Source: Conus ventricosus (lineage: Eukaryota > Mollusca > Gastropoda > Neogastropoda > Conidae). From it: a stretch of 64,000 nt of DNA. Within the stretch, counting starts at the first letter, position 1. Every line of letters begins with the position of its first letter. The notes under the pieces were generated by a model. That model saw only the letters and a list, made by a program, of their open reading frames with translations. It did not search any database and was not told the DNA's origin. The position numbers and the translations under genes were made by a program. This document shows, piece by piece, positions 22,490 to 33,428 of this stretch. The DNA lies in assembly GCA_018398815.1 (NCBI GenBank), contig JAFLJL010014684.1:23203-87202 (forward strand), written 5' to 3'.

Positions 22490-23088
22490 ACAACCCAGAT
22501 AACAACACAAATAAAAGTAGGAAAAACAGGAAAAGAAAAATCATTTGGTTCAACCCTCCATACGATGGGAAACTCAAAACAAACATAGGGAAAAATTCTT
22601 TAAAATCTTAACAACTTCATTCCCAAAAGAACACAATACTGTCAAAAATATTCAACAAAAACACCGTCAAACTATCATACTCGTGTATGCCCAACCTCAA
22701 AAACCTAATTGATGCATCCAACAAACGAAAATCACCACAGCAAAGAAGGGCGAAAAAAGGAAATCTTGCAATTGCATCAAAAAAGAGCAGTGCCCCCTAA
22801 GCAACAAATGCCTTTATAAGAATATCGTATACCAAGCCACTGTGACATCAGAAAATGAAAAAGAAACAATACATAGGGATTACTGAAAACCACTTCAAAA
22901 CCAGATATGCAAACCACAAACAGTCATTTAATAAAGAAAAATACAAAAACCAAACAGAATTGAGCAAATACATTTGGAAACTTAAAGACGCAAAAATAAA
23001 CTACAATATATCCTGGAAAATCATAAAAAGGGCATCACCATACAGTAACATTTCAAAAAGATGCAACCTATGTTTAACTGAAAAATGA
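22490..23088 (+). mobile_element. Penelope-like element fragment, GIY-YIG endonuclease part
   Basis: It encodes YSCMPNLKNLIDASNK, the Cys-rich linker (CIKKEQCPLSNKC) and the GIY-YIG start [20 protein letters not shown], on to NLCLTEK. It matches the minus-strand copy at 36023-36565. It stops abruptly in mid-domain at 23088, where the sequence becomes the inside of the element A capsid gene. That junction may be a deletion, an insertion breakpoint or a misjoin. Two frame breaks are visible. Confidence 0.8.
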
Positions 23089-24206
23089 CCTAGGAGCAGA
23101 TGACGTGATTGTGCCAGGCTCTGCGCGTCTTACTTTCAAAATAGCGCTCGCTTCAACAACAGACCCAAACAGGACAGTTGTACAGAATCTGGGGCGGGCA
23201 ATCGTTAAGAAAATTTCTATAAAACTTGAGGGGCAAGAAATATTTTCTTTACACAATGCAGACATATTTTTAACCTATTCTGATCTATGGCTAACCGGGA
23301 CTGAAAGGGCTGACTTTGCGTTTCAAGGAATAGAAAATGAAGAAGCACTAAAACATAGAATAGGTGCCGCAGATACTAAAGACGGCAAAAAGTATGTGGC
23401 TGTAAATTTTGCGTTTGGAAATCGCTTTTCCATTCCCTTAGATTTTGAGTTGTTAAAAGCGCATGCGCCATACTTTCAAGGAGCATTAAAAGACAGATTG
23501 TCATATGAACTAACTTTTAATGAATACAACGGGTTATCAAATCAACAGACCCGAAGCAAAGTACAGCATTTCTGACATCTCGTTAGAGTTTGACGTTGTT
23601 AGCAACCATGAATTAGCAAGGCTGATTGAGCGCCAATATCAGTCAAATTAGCAATATATTACGAAAGAGTGATTCATCATGCAACATATCCAGAAGCAGG
23701 GCAGACACTATATGGAATTTTAGTTTTAGCGTCTCAGCAAGATCGCTTAAAGGTATTTTATTGCTGTGTGAAGATGAAGAACCATTCAAAAGAGGAAGTG
23801 AAAAGTTTTTTAATCCAAAAATAACGAAAGTACAATGTTCGATTGAGGGCAGTCCTAACCAAATCTATGCTAGCGGGCTTAAACCTTATCATCATTTTTA
23901 CGAAATAAGAAAAACTGTTTGGAGGTGGGAGGTGTAGAAATCCAACAGTTGACCTTGTGTCTAAAGATCTACACCTTCACAGTGTAAGACTTGATGATTA
24001 TTAACAACAAAATACGGTTTATGGATTGACCTAAGGTCAACAGAGGATAATCAGTTACATGGAAGCGGGAGAACTGTGAGAGACGTAATAAACATTCAAA
24101 TTTATAAAGAGAAGAAACCGATAAACCGCTTAATGTACATTGTTTTTTAATATATGATGCGCAGCTGAAAATTCAGGAAAAACGATTAAAAGATATACAT
24201 TACTAA
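23089..24206 (+). pseudogene. Hexon-like major capsid protein, 5'-truncated copy (element A)
   Basis: Nearly the same sequence as the element B capsid gene from its residue 50 or so onward (LTFKIALASTTDPNRT; HNADIFLTYSDLW; FFNPKITKVQCSIEG). The first part is absent because the Penelope fragment joins here. Frame breaks lie near 23530, 23640, 23910 and 24000. See the element B copy (42962-44228) for the functional reasoning. Confidence 0.8.
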
Positions 24207-24227
24207 ATTATTTTTATTTTTAAAAGC

Positions 24228-24849
24228 ATGTCTGTTCCAGGTTTATCCAAATGTGCCACAGGCACCGGAGATGCCAAGAGAATGAGATAGTAGAAAACCC
24301 TAGCAATAAAAACCTTCAGATTAACCAACATTACACAAATGCAAACAAAACTAGAGCAGGACCTTTCAAAATACCAGAAAACCAAACGAGGTATCTGCTG
24401 CTTTAATGCTGTTACATATGTTAATAACTGGAACCTCGACTATAAGCGCTCTATCAGCAGGCAACGAGTGTTGGTCTCTTAGCACGGGCATAGGCGCACC
24501 CGCGGCTTTACCTCTTAGGCGGTTTGTCTTTAGCCTCCCGGCTGTGTTCGTTAGCTGTATGTGCTGCTAGCATAAAAATAAAAACTAAAAAACTCCAAAA
24601 GCACACAGCTTGGTTCAATAATAACGGTCTAACTTGTTTCGTTCAAAGTGACAATAAATAAGGCTAGTGACTCAAACATCACGGAAGAAGAATTTAATCG
24701 TTTTAAGGCCGATGTTAATGACTCAAAAGACAAAGTTTGATATATCCAGCAAGGCGGGGGACAAGTTTTTCTCAACAGCCAGACGCGAGCAGAATAAAAA
24801 AGGAATGCTTAAAAATGTAAACGAAACATTTAAACTCTGTTCTAAATAG
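24228..24849 (+). pseudogene. Conserved Polinton protein with glycine-rich hydrophobic core (element A copy)
   Basis: A degraded copy of the gene at 44252-44879. The start (ATG 24228), a basic helix and the ISALSAG-like hydrophobic stretch can be recognised across several frameshifts. It ends in a stop at 24847. Strong homopolymer noise here suggests that part of the damage is sequencing error. Confidence 0.7.
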
Positions 24850-24990
24850 CCAAAGTTACAACATCGACGGCGTTTATACTTTAGTTTACGAGGTCCAAGC
24901 ACAAAAACGACCGTTGATATTGATTCTGATTAAGCCGTTGTATTTTTTTTTTAATTTAAAAACATATGTTGGCTTAGAAAGAAAGCCAGC

Positions 24991-27900
24991 ATGGCTAAGA
25001 TATATGAAGGACAAGACGAATTGTTTGAAGGAATGCTTGAGAGAGAGCGTTTATCCAAGAGGCACTGAATGATATTGATTTAGAAGTCATTGACCCAACA
25101 AACGTACAGGAAGCGTTGTTCATGCTATTTCAAGATCCAGGCAAACTAACAATAGCCCCACCAGTTAAAGTAATGTTAGCTGTTTTATCGACTATGTAAC
25201 AATAAATGAAGAAATTCTAGAAGTTCTGGGTGTCAACTAACAAACAGACTATTCTTTCCTCTAATGATTAACACCCGGTTGGCAGACGAACTGCTTACCA
25301 CAGTTTGACGCTGCCGTGGAAGAGCTAAATGAGAGAGGCTATGGTTGGTCAGAGGGCGAAGTCTTAGAGACTTAGATTAAAAACAGGTAAGTACTGCACC
25401 GATTGTTAAGACAAGGCTTACATTCGCTACCTCGGGACTGTTGGTTTTAAAGAGGAGCAGTTATTAAAAAAAATAGATAAAAAAAAAATAAAAAAAAAAA
25501 AATAAATTAAAAAAATTCAGGACAACACAATTTTTTCATGTGGTGCGTTTTGCAAGGCTGCATCAAGTCCGCGAACACGCAGAGAGAGTGACTAACTATC
25601 GGCAATACGCCAACGTTCTTAACTTCTATGGAATATCCTTTCAGTTAGTGTAGGACCTAATTGATCAGTTTGCCAAGAACAAAAACAAACCAATAACTGT
25701 TAATGTATACACATGGGATGAGGAAAAAACAAATTTGGTGCCAATTAAAGTGTCCAAGAACAGTCCATACAATAGGCGAAATCCAGCCAAAAGCCATGTG
25801 GACTTAATCCTTAATGTTTTCGCGCAGGGCTGCCCTCATTTCACATTGATACGAACAATGAGTAGACTAATGCAGATACTTCAAAAGATCATGGCAAACA
25901 AGAATTCTGTAAAAAAATGTTTAACAGAATCCCATCTTTTCAACCCGCGACGAACATATAAAATTGTAAAATTTTCTGTAGACTGAAGAAAACTAACTCG
26001 CCCCCCCAGGATCAAAAGTTATTTTTTAAGAACTGGAAACGGTGAAAACAAGCCCCATCTTTTTTTACGCAGACTTCGATCCTTATTGTTCCTTATGAAG
26101 GGCCCCAGCGCCAAAAAAAAACTTCAAAAAACAGTCTAAATGATAATCATAATTTGTTCTTTTCCCTTCATTATGTTAGGTCGGTGGCTTTTTATCAGAA
26201 CCAGAATTATATAGGGGCCCAGATGCCGAAACATTTTTAAAACGCATGCGAAAGTGCGTAACGCCGGTTCTAATAATCAAAACTTATCTGAAATCATAAT
26301 GCCCCGAAACCAACAACAGTATACTCAGCCACCATTGGGTTTTGCGGTTTGAGCAAACCCCCCAAATGTAAACCCCACGTAAGAGACCTATCACATTAGG
26401 GGAATTTAGGGGTCAGCGCACAGTAAAGCAATTTTCAACTAAAGTTTATCCAAAGACAGGGAAAGCTGCCGTTTTCTTCAAAAAACTTGCGGGGTTATGA
26501 CTTCCCCTTAAAATGCAAGCATAACCAGCCCTTCGGGTAGCAGCATTCACAGTCATCAGAAAATAAAGTTTTTCATTTAAAAAACGCTTTCTACGACTCA
26601 TGCAACACATGGGGGCTCATTAGGGGCACTGGCAATTTTTAAAAGTCCCCCAATAACGGAAAAATTTTTTGACCCAACCCGTTAGAAAGGGCGTTTCCCC
26701 CTTATGATACATAAACATTTGGGGAAAGGGTTTTGTGAAGATACATTTCCGCCTAAAGCGTTTTTCTTCTAGTCTTAGAGGAAAAACATTAGTTTCCTGA
26801 TTACCACATGCTCAAATTTTGGGCAAAGTTTGATTTTAAAACGTGGGAGACATCAGACTCCTATTTTAAGGCAGTTTTTTTGGGGGACGTCTTTGAAAAA
26901 ACAGAAAAACCTGCATGAAACATTACAGTTTGGTCCTGCGCATTTTATTTTTGCACCCCGGGGTAGCTGGGGGGCCTTTTTTAAAATTTTGGAGTACAGA
27001 TTTATTTATTGTCAGATTTTCCAAAATTCAGAGATTGAAACGGGCTGGGGGGAAATTTGTATGGGGTCGCTCTTATGAAAGCAAAAAAACAAATACTTGG
27101 ACGATTTGATCCGAGTAAAAGGGCTAACTATTTATGTATTTAGATGCAAACAAACTGTTGGGTGGGGGTATGCGCAATCGCTTCCATTACGCAACTTTAA
27201 AATGTACACAGGGGGCGCCCAACAAAATTCAAAAGGGTTAAAGTGGTTTGGGATTGGCCCAGAACAACCGCGCGGTTTCATTCTAGAAGTTGACTTTGAA
27301 ATCCTCAAACTCCATGACCTGCATAATGACACCCTTAGCAAAAAGTCAAAAAAGGACCAAGGAAACCCCCTAAACTTGTGCCTAATCTTTGAGGCAAAAA
27401 AAATTAGTCTTATTTCAGACTTTGCAATTTCATTTTAAAACATGGGGGAAGTTTTACAGCAGTTCATCGCATAAATTTTTTTGATCAAGAAAAGTTCATG
27501 AAACCATACACATGAAGAACACGACCCAAACAAATCCCAGATGCTTAAAAAAGACTTTTCAAGTTAAGAAAAACAGCTGTTTTGGAAAAACTAGGAGAAT
27601 CCCCACAAACTAAAGACAATTAGTCACCAAAAAAAAACGAAAATTAAGCTGACTTCAAAACCAAAATTTTCAGGGCTTCAAAAAATTTTATGTCCTTTTT
27701 GGGATAATGAGAAAAAAAAAAAAAGTCAAATTTGACAAACCGTATTTATTGGTTTACTTTTTAGAATTATAAAAACTTTTGATGTTAGAGTTTTCTTTTT
27801 GCTACTTTTGCCCTCGTATCCCCGGGCCAGGTCTTTAAAAACAGTACAATAGTTTTGTTTAGTATCCCTACTGAAGACTTAAAAGACATGGAAAACCCCA

Positions 27901-28304
27901 AGTACTAAAAAAGGGATGCGGATGGGACGCACGTCGATTACCCAAAGATTTGCCTTTGCATTCAATTCAAAACAAAAGGGTTTTAGGAAGATGAAGGATA
28001 ATAAAAAAAAAAAAGGGGGATCAAGGATTTGTTGGTTTAAAGTAAAAATTACAGTTTCGAGCCAGGGGAAAAACATTTAAAAAAGCAAAGGGAAAATTCG
28101 CGCGTTGTGCAGTCAAACATTCACATACAACTACAAAAAGCTTTTTTGGGTAAGCTTTCATCATGACAACGTAAAAATGCGATCTAATCTACATAGATCA
28201 ACACAACAGTTGTAACAAAGAAGTCGTTAGATAGAACAAACACAAAACGTGTGTTTGTTAATCCAGAGTTTTCATATGCAATCGGGCACTGGAGGACCGC
28301 ATAA
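24991..28304 (+). pseudogene. Protein-primed DNA polymerase B (element A copy, heavily frameshifted)
   Basis: It corresponds to 45005-48371. Recognisable segments are the IYEGQDELFEGML start, NVYTWDE, HFTLIRTMSRLM, a YADFD-like exonuclease I remnant, the PLRNFKM segment after motif A, and the end VNPEFSYAIGHWRTA. Long A, C and G runs (25.4-25.5 kb, 26.0-27.9 kb) shift the frame tens of times, so nothing contiguous longer than about 110 codons survives. The pattern looks like unpolished long-read sequence more than selection-free decay. Confidence 0.75.
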
Positions 28305-28606
28305 ACAGGGGGTTTTATATTTTTCATCAACTTTTATTATAAGATCAATCATAGCTTCATCCAATTCATTTAAATCTTTTCTCATGTTTGCTTGACGAGT
28401 TCGAATTTTTTTTTTTATTTCAAGATATTCTTTTTCCCAATTTGGGGGTTTGAGTTGTAGGTGATCTGGATGATTTAGCATGCATTGATTAATCCCGAAA
28501 ATGTTTCCTTAATAGCATTACACGCATGAAATGATTCCCGTATCATTTTCAAGGTCTCTTCCTTTACCATTCTTGTTTCGTTCTGCGCTTCCTTCTGGCC
28601 TTCCAT
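28272..28606 (-). CDS. Small Cys-containing Polinton protein (element A)
   Basis: About 111 codons with the same start (MEGQKE) and end (PCLCGPPVPDC) as the element B gene at 48339-48674, with one missing base near 28495 relative to it. The protein is mostly helical and charged, with a C-terminal Cys cluster. Its 3' end overlaps the 3' end of polymerase B by 33 nt on the opposite strand. The function is unknown. TTTAAAATG forms the start. Confidence 0.6.
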
Positions 28607-28637
28607 TTTAAACCAAAATATGTTTTACGTAAATTAA

Positions 28638-29587
28638 TTAAAGCGGAACTGTGTCTGGCGGAATTATCTGCAGTTCTTCCTTCACAAAAGATCTTTGAGG
28701 AGCTGGTTGTTTTGTTGTGCCAGTTTCTCATAAATAATACACGGCGGATTCATTTTTACAATTCTTTTTATTTCATATGGATCAACACTCCAAACTGGAT
28801 CTGTTGCCCTGATGCGAGTGTCCCCTTCTGCTTCCCCCGGTAAATAAAGGTACCTTACTTTCAATCCAAATGGTAATAGTTTGCCGGATGAAGACTCTCC
28901 TTCAGCAACATTTATTGTTTTTCTTTTGATTGCTTGTACTGGTTTTAGCCCTTTAAATTCTTCATTATTCATTGCGCGCAAAACTGAGGCAGTCTTCTAA
29001 CCCATTTCTGTGTTGCGAGAATTGTCAATCAGCTCTCTGTGATACTGGTAGGAGAAAAGTCTTTCGGCTAACTGTTTGTTAAAGTTTTCAACTAAAGCCT
29101 GTGATCTGTGAACTCCCGGAATGCCTCTTCTAATAGTAACTCTGTGTTTTAACAATAATTGATTCACTTGGCCTTTAAATTCTTTTCCATCATCGACTTG
29201 AATCATGCGAGGGAAAGTTAAGGGACCTCGTTGGTATATCGTTGTATGGCAACAGCAACAGCAGAAGCACTCTTTTGTGTTAATGGCTCCGCATCTTTGT
29301 ATCTTGAAGCCATGTCAATGACTGTGAGTGCGTACTTAAATCTTTTTTCGTCTAATCGTATCAGAGGGTAAATATAGAAGATCCATTTGATGGGTGTCGT
29401 TTGGAGTTGTGTTCACAAAGTGCGGTCTCTGTATTCGTCTAGGGGCAGGTAAATAAATTTGCCAAATCGCTTGTTTAGATAACCATTCCTTTGCTGTTTG
29501 TTCACTGACTCCTGCCGCTTGGCTTAGCTTTTGTATTGCTGTGATACCCTTCCAATATCCTTTGGGCGAATAATAGATTTTGTTCAT
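28638..29587 (-). pseudogene. Retroviral-type (rve/DDE) integrase (element A)
   Basis: The Polinton integrase inserts the element DNA into the host genome. The start MNKIYYSPKGYWKGI leads into a helix-turn-helix/zinc-type N-domain (SEQTAKEWLSKQ). The core has its first Asp in HQMDLLYLP (near 29395), its second in VDDGKEF (near 29190) and the Glu in ALVENFNK (near 29085). The C-terminus is chromo/SH3-like (YEIKRIVKMNPPCIIY) with an end like FVKEELQIIPPDTVPL. Frame breaks occur near 29340, 29220, 28985 and 28690; these are single-base events. All three catalytic residues are present. Its ATG overlaps the stop of the upstream gene as ATGA, so the two are probably read from one transcript. Confidence 0.85.
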
Positions 29588-29997
29588 TTTTTATTCAGCC
29601 AATTATGTGCAACAAAATACACGACGGTCATACCAAAGGCAATAAACGCGATTTCTTGCATCTTTTGTTTTTCTGATGGTGATAAAAGTCACTGAATTTT
29701 GGTGGGGGCAATGTCTGGATCGGTTTGCCTGTTACTAGATAATATTGTTTTATTGCTTGATCAACATCTTTAAATATGTAAGCTGCATGCCCCTGTTTTT
29801 TCAGTGTGTCATTAATAAAATCTAACTGCTCAGTCTCTGCTTTTCATAGGCGTCTTGTGCAGCTGCTAGTTGCTCCATAGCTTTGTTATGTCTTTTTCTC
29901 TCGCCGTCATCCCGCAGTTTACTAAACGCGAAATTACTTCCGCTAAAGCAAGCGCATTCACCACAGCGCCACCTATCATCATTACGAGCGAAGCCAT
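29584..29997 (-). CDS. Small conserved Polinton protein with hydrophobic ends (element A)
   Basis: About 137 codons with two small frame breaks. The start MASLVMMIGGAVVNALAL is a hydrophobic, glycine-containing N-terminus. A charged helical middle follows (AMEQLAAAQDAYEKQ), then PPPKFSDFY and a C-terminal membrane-like segment (IAFGMTVVYFVAHNWL). Similar small proteins accompany Polinton integrases in other invertebrate genomes, as I remember the family; their role is not known. The start follows TTTATAAAAA directly, and the stop overlaps the integrase ATG. The element B copy is at 49656-50081. Confidence 0.65.
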
Positions 29998-30019
29998 TTT
30001 TTATAAATGTATTTTTTAT

Positions 30020-30250
30020 TTACATATTTATACTGTCTGGAATTATTCCTTGCTTGACTAGAAAATCTTTCGTGGCAACCGAAGCTGCAATGATAGCAAT
30101 CAGCTTTGCTGAATCCTCAAAGTCTAGTTTGCCAAGATCTGCTGGTTTAATTCTTAACAAGCTTTTACCAAGCATTGAGTATCCTACACTTAGGCCTCCA
30201 ATAACAGCAGAATGGTATACAAGGTTGGTAACAGTTTTTTCGGCGCTCAT
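30020..30250 (-). CDS. 76-residue conserved Polinton protein with membrane segment (element A)
   Basis: An intact ORF starting MSAEKTVTNLVYHSAVIGGL. The N-terminal third (VYHSAVIGGLSVGYSML) is hydrophobic, and a second mildly hydrophobic helix follows (AKLIAIIAASVATKD). The frame is open, the copy in element B is collinear, and the start is preceded by TTTTTAAGAA. It is transcribed divergently from the 323-residue gene 36 bp away. The likely role is membrane- or virion-associated, by analogy only. Confidence 0.7.
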   Translation of the reverse strand: MSAEKTVTNLVYHSAVIGGLSVGYSMLGKSLLRIKPADLGKLDFEDSAKLIAIIAASVATKDFLVKQGIIPDSINM

Positions 30251-30286
30251 TTCTTAAAAATAAAATAATTATAATTATTAAAAAAC

Positions 30287-31258
30287 ATGAACAGCGATGA
30301 TCTACTACAGCTACAGGGCAGCCTAAACCTTCCTGAACTTATGAATGACCAAGTTGATGATCAAGCTATTATGCCCAAAAAGGAAAGGCTGTATTCTTTG
30401 GCAGCATGTGGGAAAACAAAACAGTTCCTCGGAACTGAATTCAGCATAGAACAGATTCAGCAGATGTCGCCACAAGACATTATAAAGTATCATAACAGGT
30501 ATGAGGCGCAGTTGGGGTCGAGAATGGTAAAAAGCGTTGGGCAAACGGTTCTTAGTTTGTACACTAAACTAGTCAGTAGATTTGCTCCCATTGATTCTGA
30601 ACAAGATCTTACGTATGATTTAACGCAAGATCCAGTTTTAACAAAGTCATTAGAGTCTCTAGGATGTGATCTATACTACAGATTTGGAACATTGTTATCG
30701 CCATTAATCATGGGATTAATTACTTTTAATCATATAGATTTTGTTTCCCTTCAAATGAGCGAGCTGGAAAATCATCAGAGCCAGAATCAGGAAACATTGA
30801 ATCAGGTGGAGAAAGTAACCAAGCCAGAAAATCAGCAGAATCAGAAAACACTGAATCAGGTGGGGGCCAGTGAAAAGCATCCTCATCCTGGGCGTGTTAA
30901 AGCAGGAAAAAAATTAGCAGAGTGGAACAGACAAAAAAAATTAATGTTACAGAATATAACTCATCATGAAAACATAACACCGCCAACGCCAGAACAAGTT
31001 GATTCAATGCCGGCTATAAAAACTCCATGCGATTCAAGGCCGCCAAAGTCTTCATGGAATATTGAACTTAAAACTGTTGCCATTTTTGGCGCCATTGCTG
31101 CTGTTGGGGGCAGTTATTACGGTTATAAAATATATAACCAATGGCAACAAAAACAAAAGCAATCAAAAAAATCTGAACCACTAAATACAGAAAAAGACAA
31201 CAGCACGCCAAAACCGCCAATAACAAAGCATCATTTTGATCCATTTATAATGCAATAA
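30287..31258 (+). CDS. 323-residue conserved Polinton protein with C-terminal membrane segment (element A)
   Basis: The longest clean gene of element A. The N-terminal domain (about residues 35-150) contains YSLAACGKTKQFLGTEFS, YHNRYEAQLGSRM and LYYRFGTLLSPLIMGL. A repetitive Gln/Asn/Glu linker follows (repeated NQETLNQV-like words, residues 165-195). A basic motif GRVKAGKKLAEWNRQKK is typical of this family in other Polintons as I recall it. Near the C-terminus is a membrane-spanning stretch (VAIFGAIAAVGGSYYGY). ATTAAAAAACATG forms the start. The function is unknown; a structural or DNA-binding virion protein is plausible. Confidence 0.78.
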   Translation: MNSDDLLQLQGSLNLPELMNDQVDDQAIMPKKERLYSLAACGKTKQFLGTEFSIEQIQQMSPQDIIKYHNRYEAQLGSRMVKSVGQTVLSLYTKLVSRFAPIDSEQDLTYDLTQDPVLTKSLESLGCDLYYRFGTLLSPLIMGLITFNHIDFVSLQMSELENHQSQNQETLNQVEKVTKPENQQNQKTLNQVGASEKHPHPGRVKAGKKLAEWNRQKKLMLQNITHHENITPPTPEQVDSMPAIKTPCDSRPPKSSWNIELKTVAIFGAIAAVGGSYYGYKIYNQWQQKQKQSKKSEPLNTEKDNSTPKPPITKHHFDPFIMQ

Positions 31259-31302
31259 TATTTTAAGAACTTAATTTTAAATTTTTTTTATAAAAATAGA
31301 TC

Positions 31303-31536
31303 ATGGCGTATTATAAAATGATAAAGTCAATAAATAAAGACATGGAGTCTATAAAAGACATTTCCATAGACCAGAATTGTAATCAATGTGGTTGCTTAGG
31401 ATGTAAGAACTTCATTAAGATCTATGCTGACCGATCTCGCGCAGAGAACGCCGAGCAAGATATTCTCAGCGATGACGCGTTTTTTGAGGCGTGTGTGTAC
31501 TATATTAGGCATCTACTATTTAAGATAAAAACATAG
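31303..31536 (+). CDS. 77-residue protein with clustered cysteines (element A)
   Basis: The start (MAYYKMIKSINKDM) follows TTTATAAAAATAGATC. The centre holds CNQCGCLGC, a compact metal-binding-like cluster, and the C-terminus is a helix (ACVYYIRHLLFKI). It lies 44 bp after the 323-residue gene on the same strand. The element B version (51386-51615) is frame-damaged but collinear. No family name can be given. Confidence 0.6.
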   Translation: MAYYKMIKSINKDMESIKDISIDQNCNQCGCLGCKNFIKIYADRSRAENAEQDILSDDAFFEACVYYIRHLLFKIKT

Positions 31537-31559
31537 ATTGTATTTTTTTGATAATTATA

Positions 31560-31750
31560 AGATAACTTGAATAAGAACTTGGTTGTACTTAAAGGACGAC
31601 TTAATTACAATCTTGAGGTAACTTAATCAAGAACTTAATTAAAAACTTAATCAAGAACTTATTAAGAACTTGAAGTAACTTAATTAAAAACTTAATTAAG
31701 AACTTGGGGTGACTTAATTAAAAACTTAATTAAAAACTTGGGGTGACTTG
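31560..31750 (+). repeat. AT-rich tandem repeats, ACTTAATTAAAAACTTAATT type
   Basis: Repeated words of 11-28 bp built on AAGAACTT, ACTTAATTAA and GGGGTGACTT, right after the last rightward gene. Element B has a variant array at about 51640-51840. The words resemble replication-origin or matrix-type AT repeats. I cannot assign a function. Confidence 0.7.
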
Positions 31751-31917
31751 GGGGCAGGAGTGTGTGGTGTACACAGAGCTTTATTATTTGTCATGTGTAA
31801 CACCACTTAGTGCAAGACAGTGCTTGCGTTTTTGTGATGCATTGGCAGCCTAAAAGTTTGTAACAGGGCGTAGAAGCAGGACGCTGAAGCAGGTGAAGCG
31901 TAGACAGCAAAAGGCAT

Positions 31918-32205
31918 GGGGCAGGAGTCCAGCAAGTAGGCCACCGTTCACGAGCGTGAACGGTCCTATTTTTAGGCTATGATTCGGCAGGTAAATAAGC
32001 AGCAGGCGAATGGCAGGTAAAGCAGCCAAGGGCAGGAGTCCAGCAAGTAGGCCACCGTTCACGCGCGTGAGCGGTTCTATTTTTAGGCTATGATTCGGCA
32101 GGTAAATAGGCAGCAGGTGAATAGCGGGTAAAGCAGCCAAGGGCAGGAGTCCAGCAAGTAGGCCACCGTTCACGCGCGTGAGCGGTTCTATTTTTAGAAG
32201 CCCGT
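31918..32205 (+). repeat. 111-bp tandem repeat with a hairpin in each unit (element A)
   Basis: Units start with GCAGGAGTCC at 31921, 32032 and 32143, exactly 111 bp apart; the third is partial. Each carries CCGTTCACGCGCGTGAGCGG or a close variant, a 9-bp-stem inverted repeat, followed by TTCTATTTTTAG. Element B has a different array with a related hairpin at the same place. Confidence 0.85.
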
Positions 32206-32618
32206 CATACTATCGTCAGTAGTCCAACCCCACCACGCAGGCCTGCACGCTGTGCCACTGTGACCTTTAACCGCTCTAGGGTGGATTGAAGAAACGGCTT
32301 GCCACTGTGACCTTTGACCGCTATGGCGGCTCTAATCGCCAGTAGTAGTACATCCGTCATTGTATATTTGGAGCATTTATATGAAGATAGTGCTAGCCAC
32401 ACACTACTCCTCTCCATACTGGTAGATGTACTAAGGTCTGCCTAACCCTATCTAGTTTGTTTGCCAGAACATTCGAAAATCGCCATTCAGTTGCATAAGG
32501 GCACACTTGAAGGCAGATGAACTGGTTAGAATTAGAAAAGTAGAAAAGTATACACATCTTAATACACAGATCAGCTTGCCACATGAACACTGAATCTGTA
32601 GTTAACAATCAATCAAGT

Positions 32619-33061
32619 CTAATACAAACTGAGAACATTTTTACTTGGGAGGAACAGCAAAAATGTTTCAAATATAAGTTTTTTAGCATACGAATCAGCC
32701 GTGTTTACCTCCGCCTTAAGAAATAAACGCCATGTTTTTTAAACATGGCTTTAGCTGTCTCAAGCCAGCTCCCAACAATCAACGCGTAATGGATTGTTTT
32801 GCTTCGGCCGACTTTCAACAAAGCGGCGCCATTTTTAGATAAGGAACCATCTCATCGATAGCCAAACACGTATTAAACCTGGCTGTATCTTTGTCAACAA
32901 TATTGCCTTCAACGTTTTCATTTCCTTGAACCAACAAACCTTTAAGATACACAATTCTGTTCTTCGGTAAACCGGTTGTTAGAATAACACACCCACCGCA
33001 CAGTAAAACGCGTCGTGCTTGCCCGGCAGTCAGTGGAAGAATGTGTGGTTAACCTAGTCAT
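32619..33061 (-). pseudogene. Candidate conserved gene near the right end (element A)
   Basis: On the minus strand three consecutive frames can be followed with high internal consistency: LTAGQARRVLL, TGLPKNRIVYLKGLLVQG, IVDKDTARFNTCLAIDEM, GRSKTIHYALIVGSWL and YAKKLIFETFLLFLPS. About 145 codons end at a stop near 32619. DNA identity with element B is high across this block (52.65-53.09 kb) and drops on both sides, which suggests constraint. A start at 33061 is only tentative because the frame around 33045 is unclear. I do not recognise the family. The hydrophobic, Cys-containing character would suit a small structural protein. Confidence 0.5.
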
Positions 33062-33282
33062 GTGACGCCCGCTGATTGGCCAGGCTGTAACTGCGCCGCC
33101 ACGCGGGCAGTGTTGGCTGATGTAATATGGTGCAATCGAGCAGGCTGGGCAGGAAGGAGTGGGGGTAGGGAGGAAGTGCGGCAGTATTGATTTTTTGGCC
33201 GGAGACACACCTGCAATGTAAACAGGGAGCACGCCACCGTAGGCGAGGGGTATGCCACTGTAAACCAGGGGCACATTTTTTT

Positions 33283-33302
33283 AAATAGTGTGTGTGTGTG
33301 TT

Positions 33303-33389
<87 letters not shown>

Positions 33390-33423
33390 AGTGTGTATGT
33401 GTGTGTGCGTGTGTGTGTGTGTG
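33283..33423 (+). repeat. (GT)n microsatellite
   Basis: About 140 bp of GT dinucleotides with a few interruptions (GCGCGTGTAGTG). A short GT run occupies the matching place in element B (53441-53468). Confidence 0.95.
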
Positions 33424-33428
33424 GTTAT

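Noticed and set aside
31560..32205. CRISPR-like array of regularly spaced repeats
   Set aside because: A eukaryotic context, units are contiguous 111-bp tandem copies without unique spacers, and no cas genes are present.
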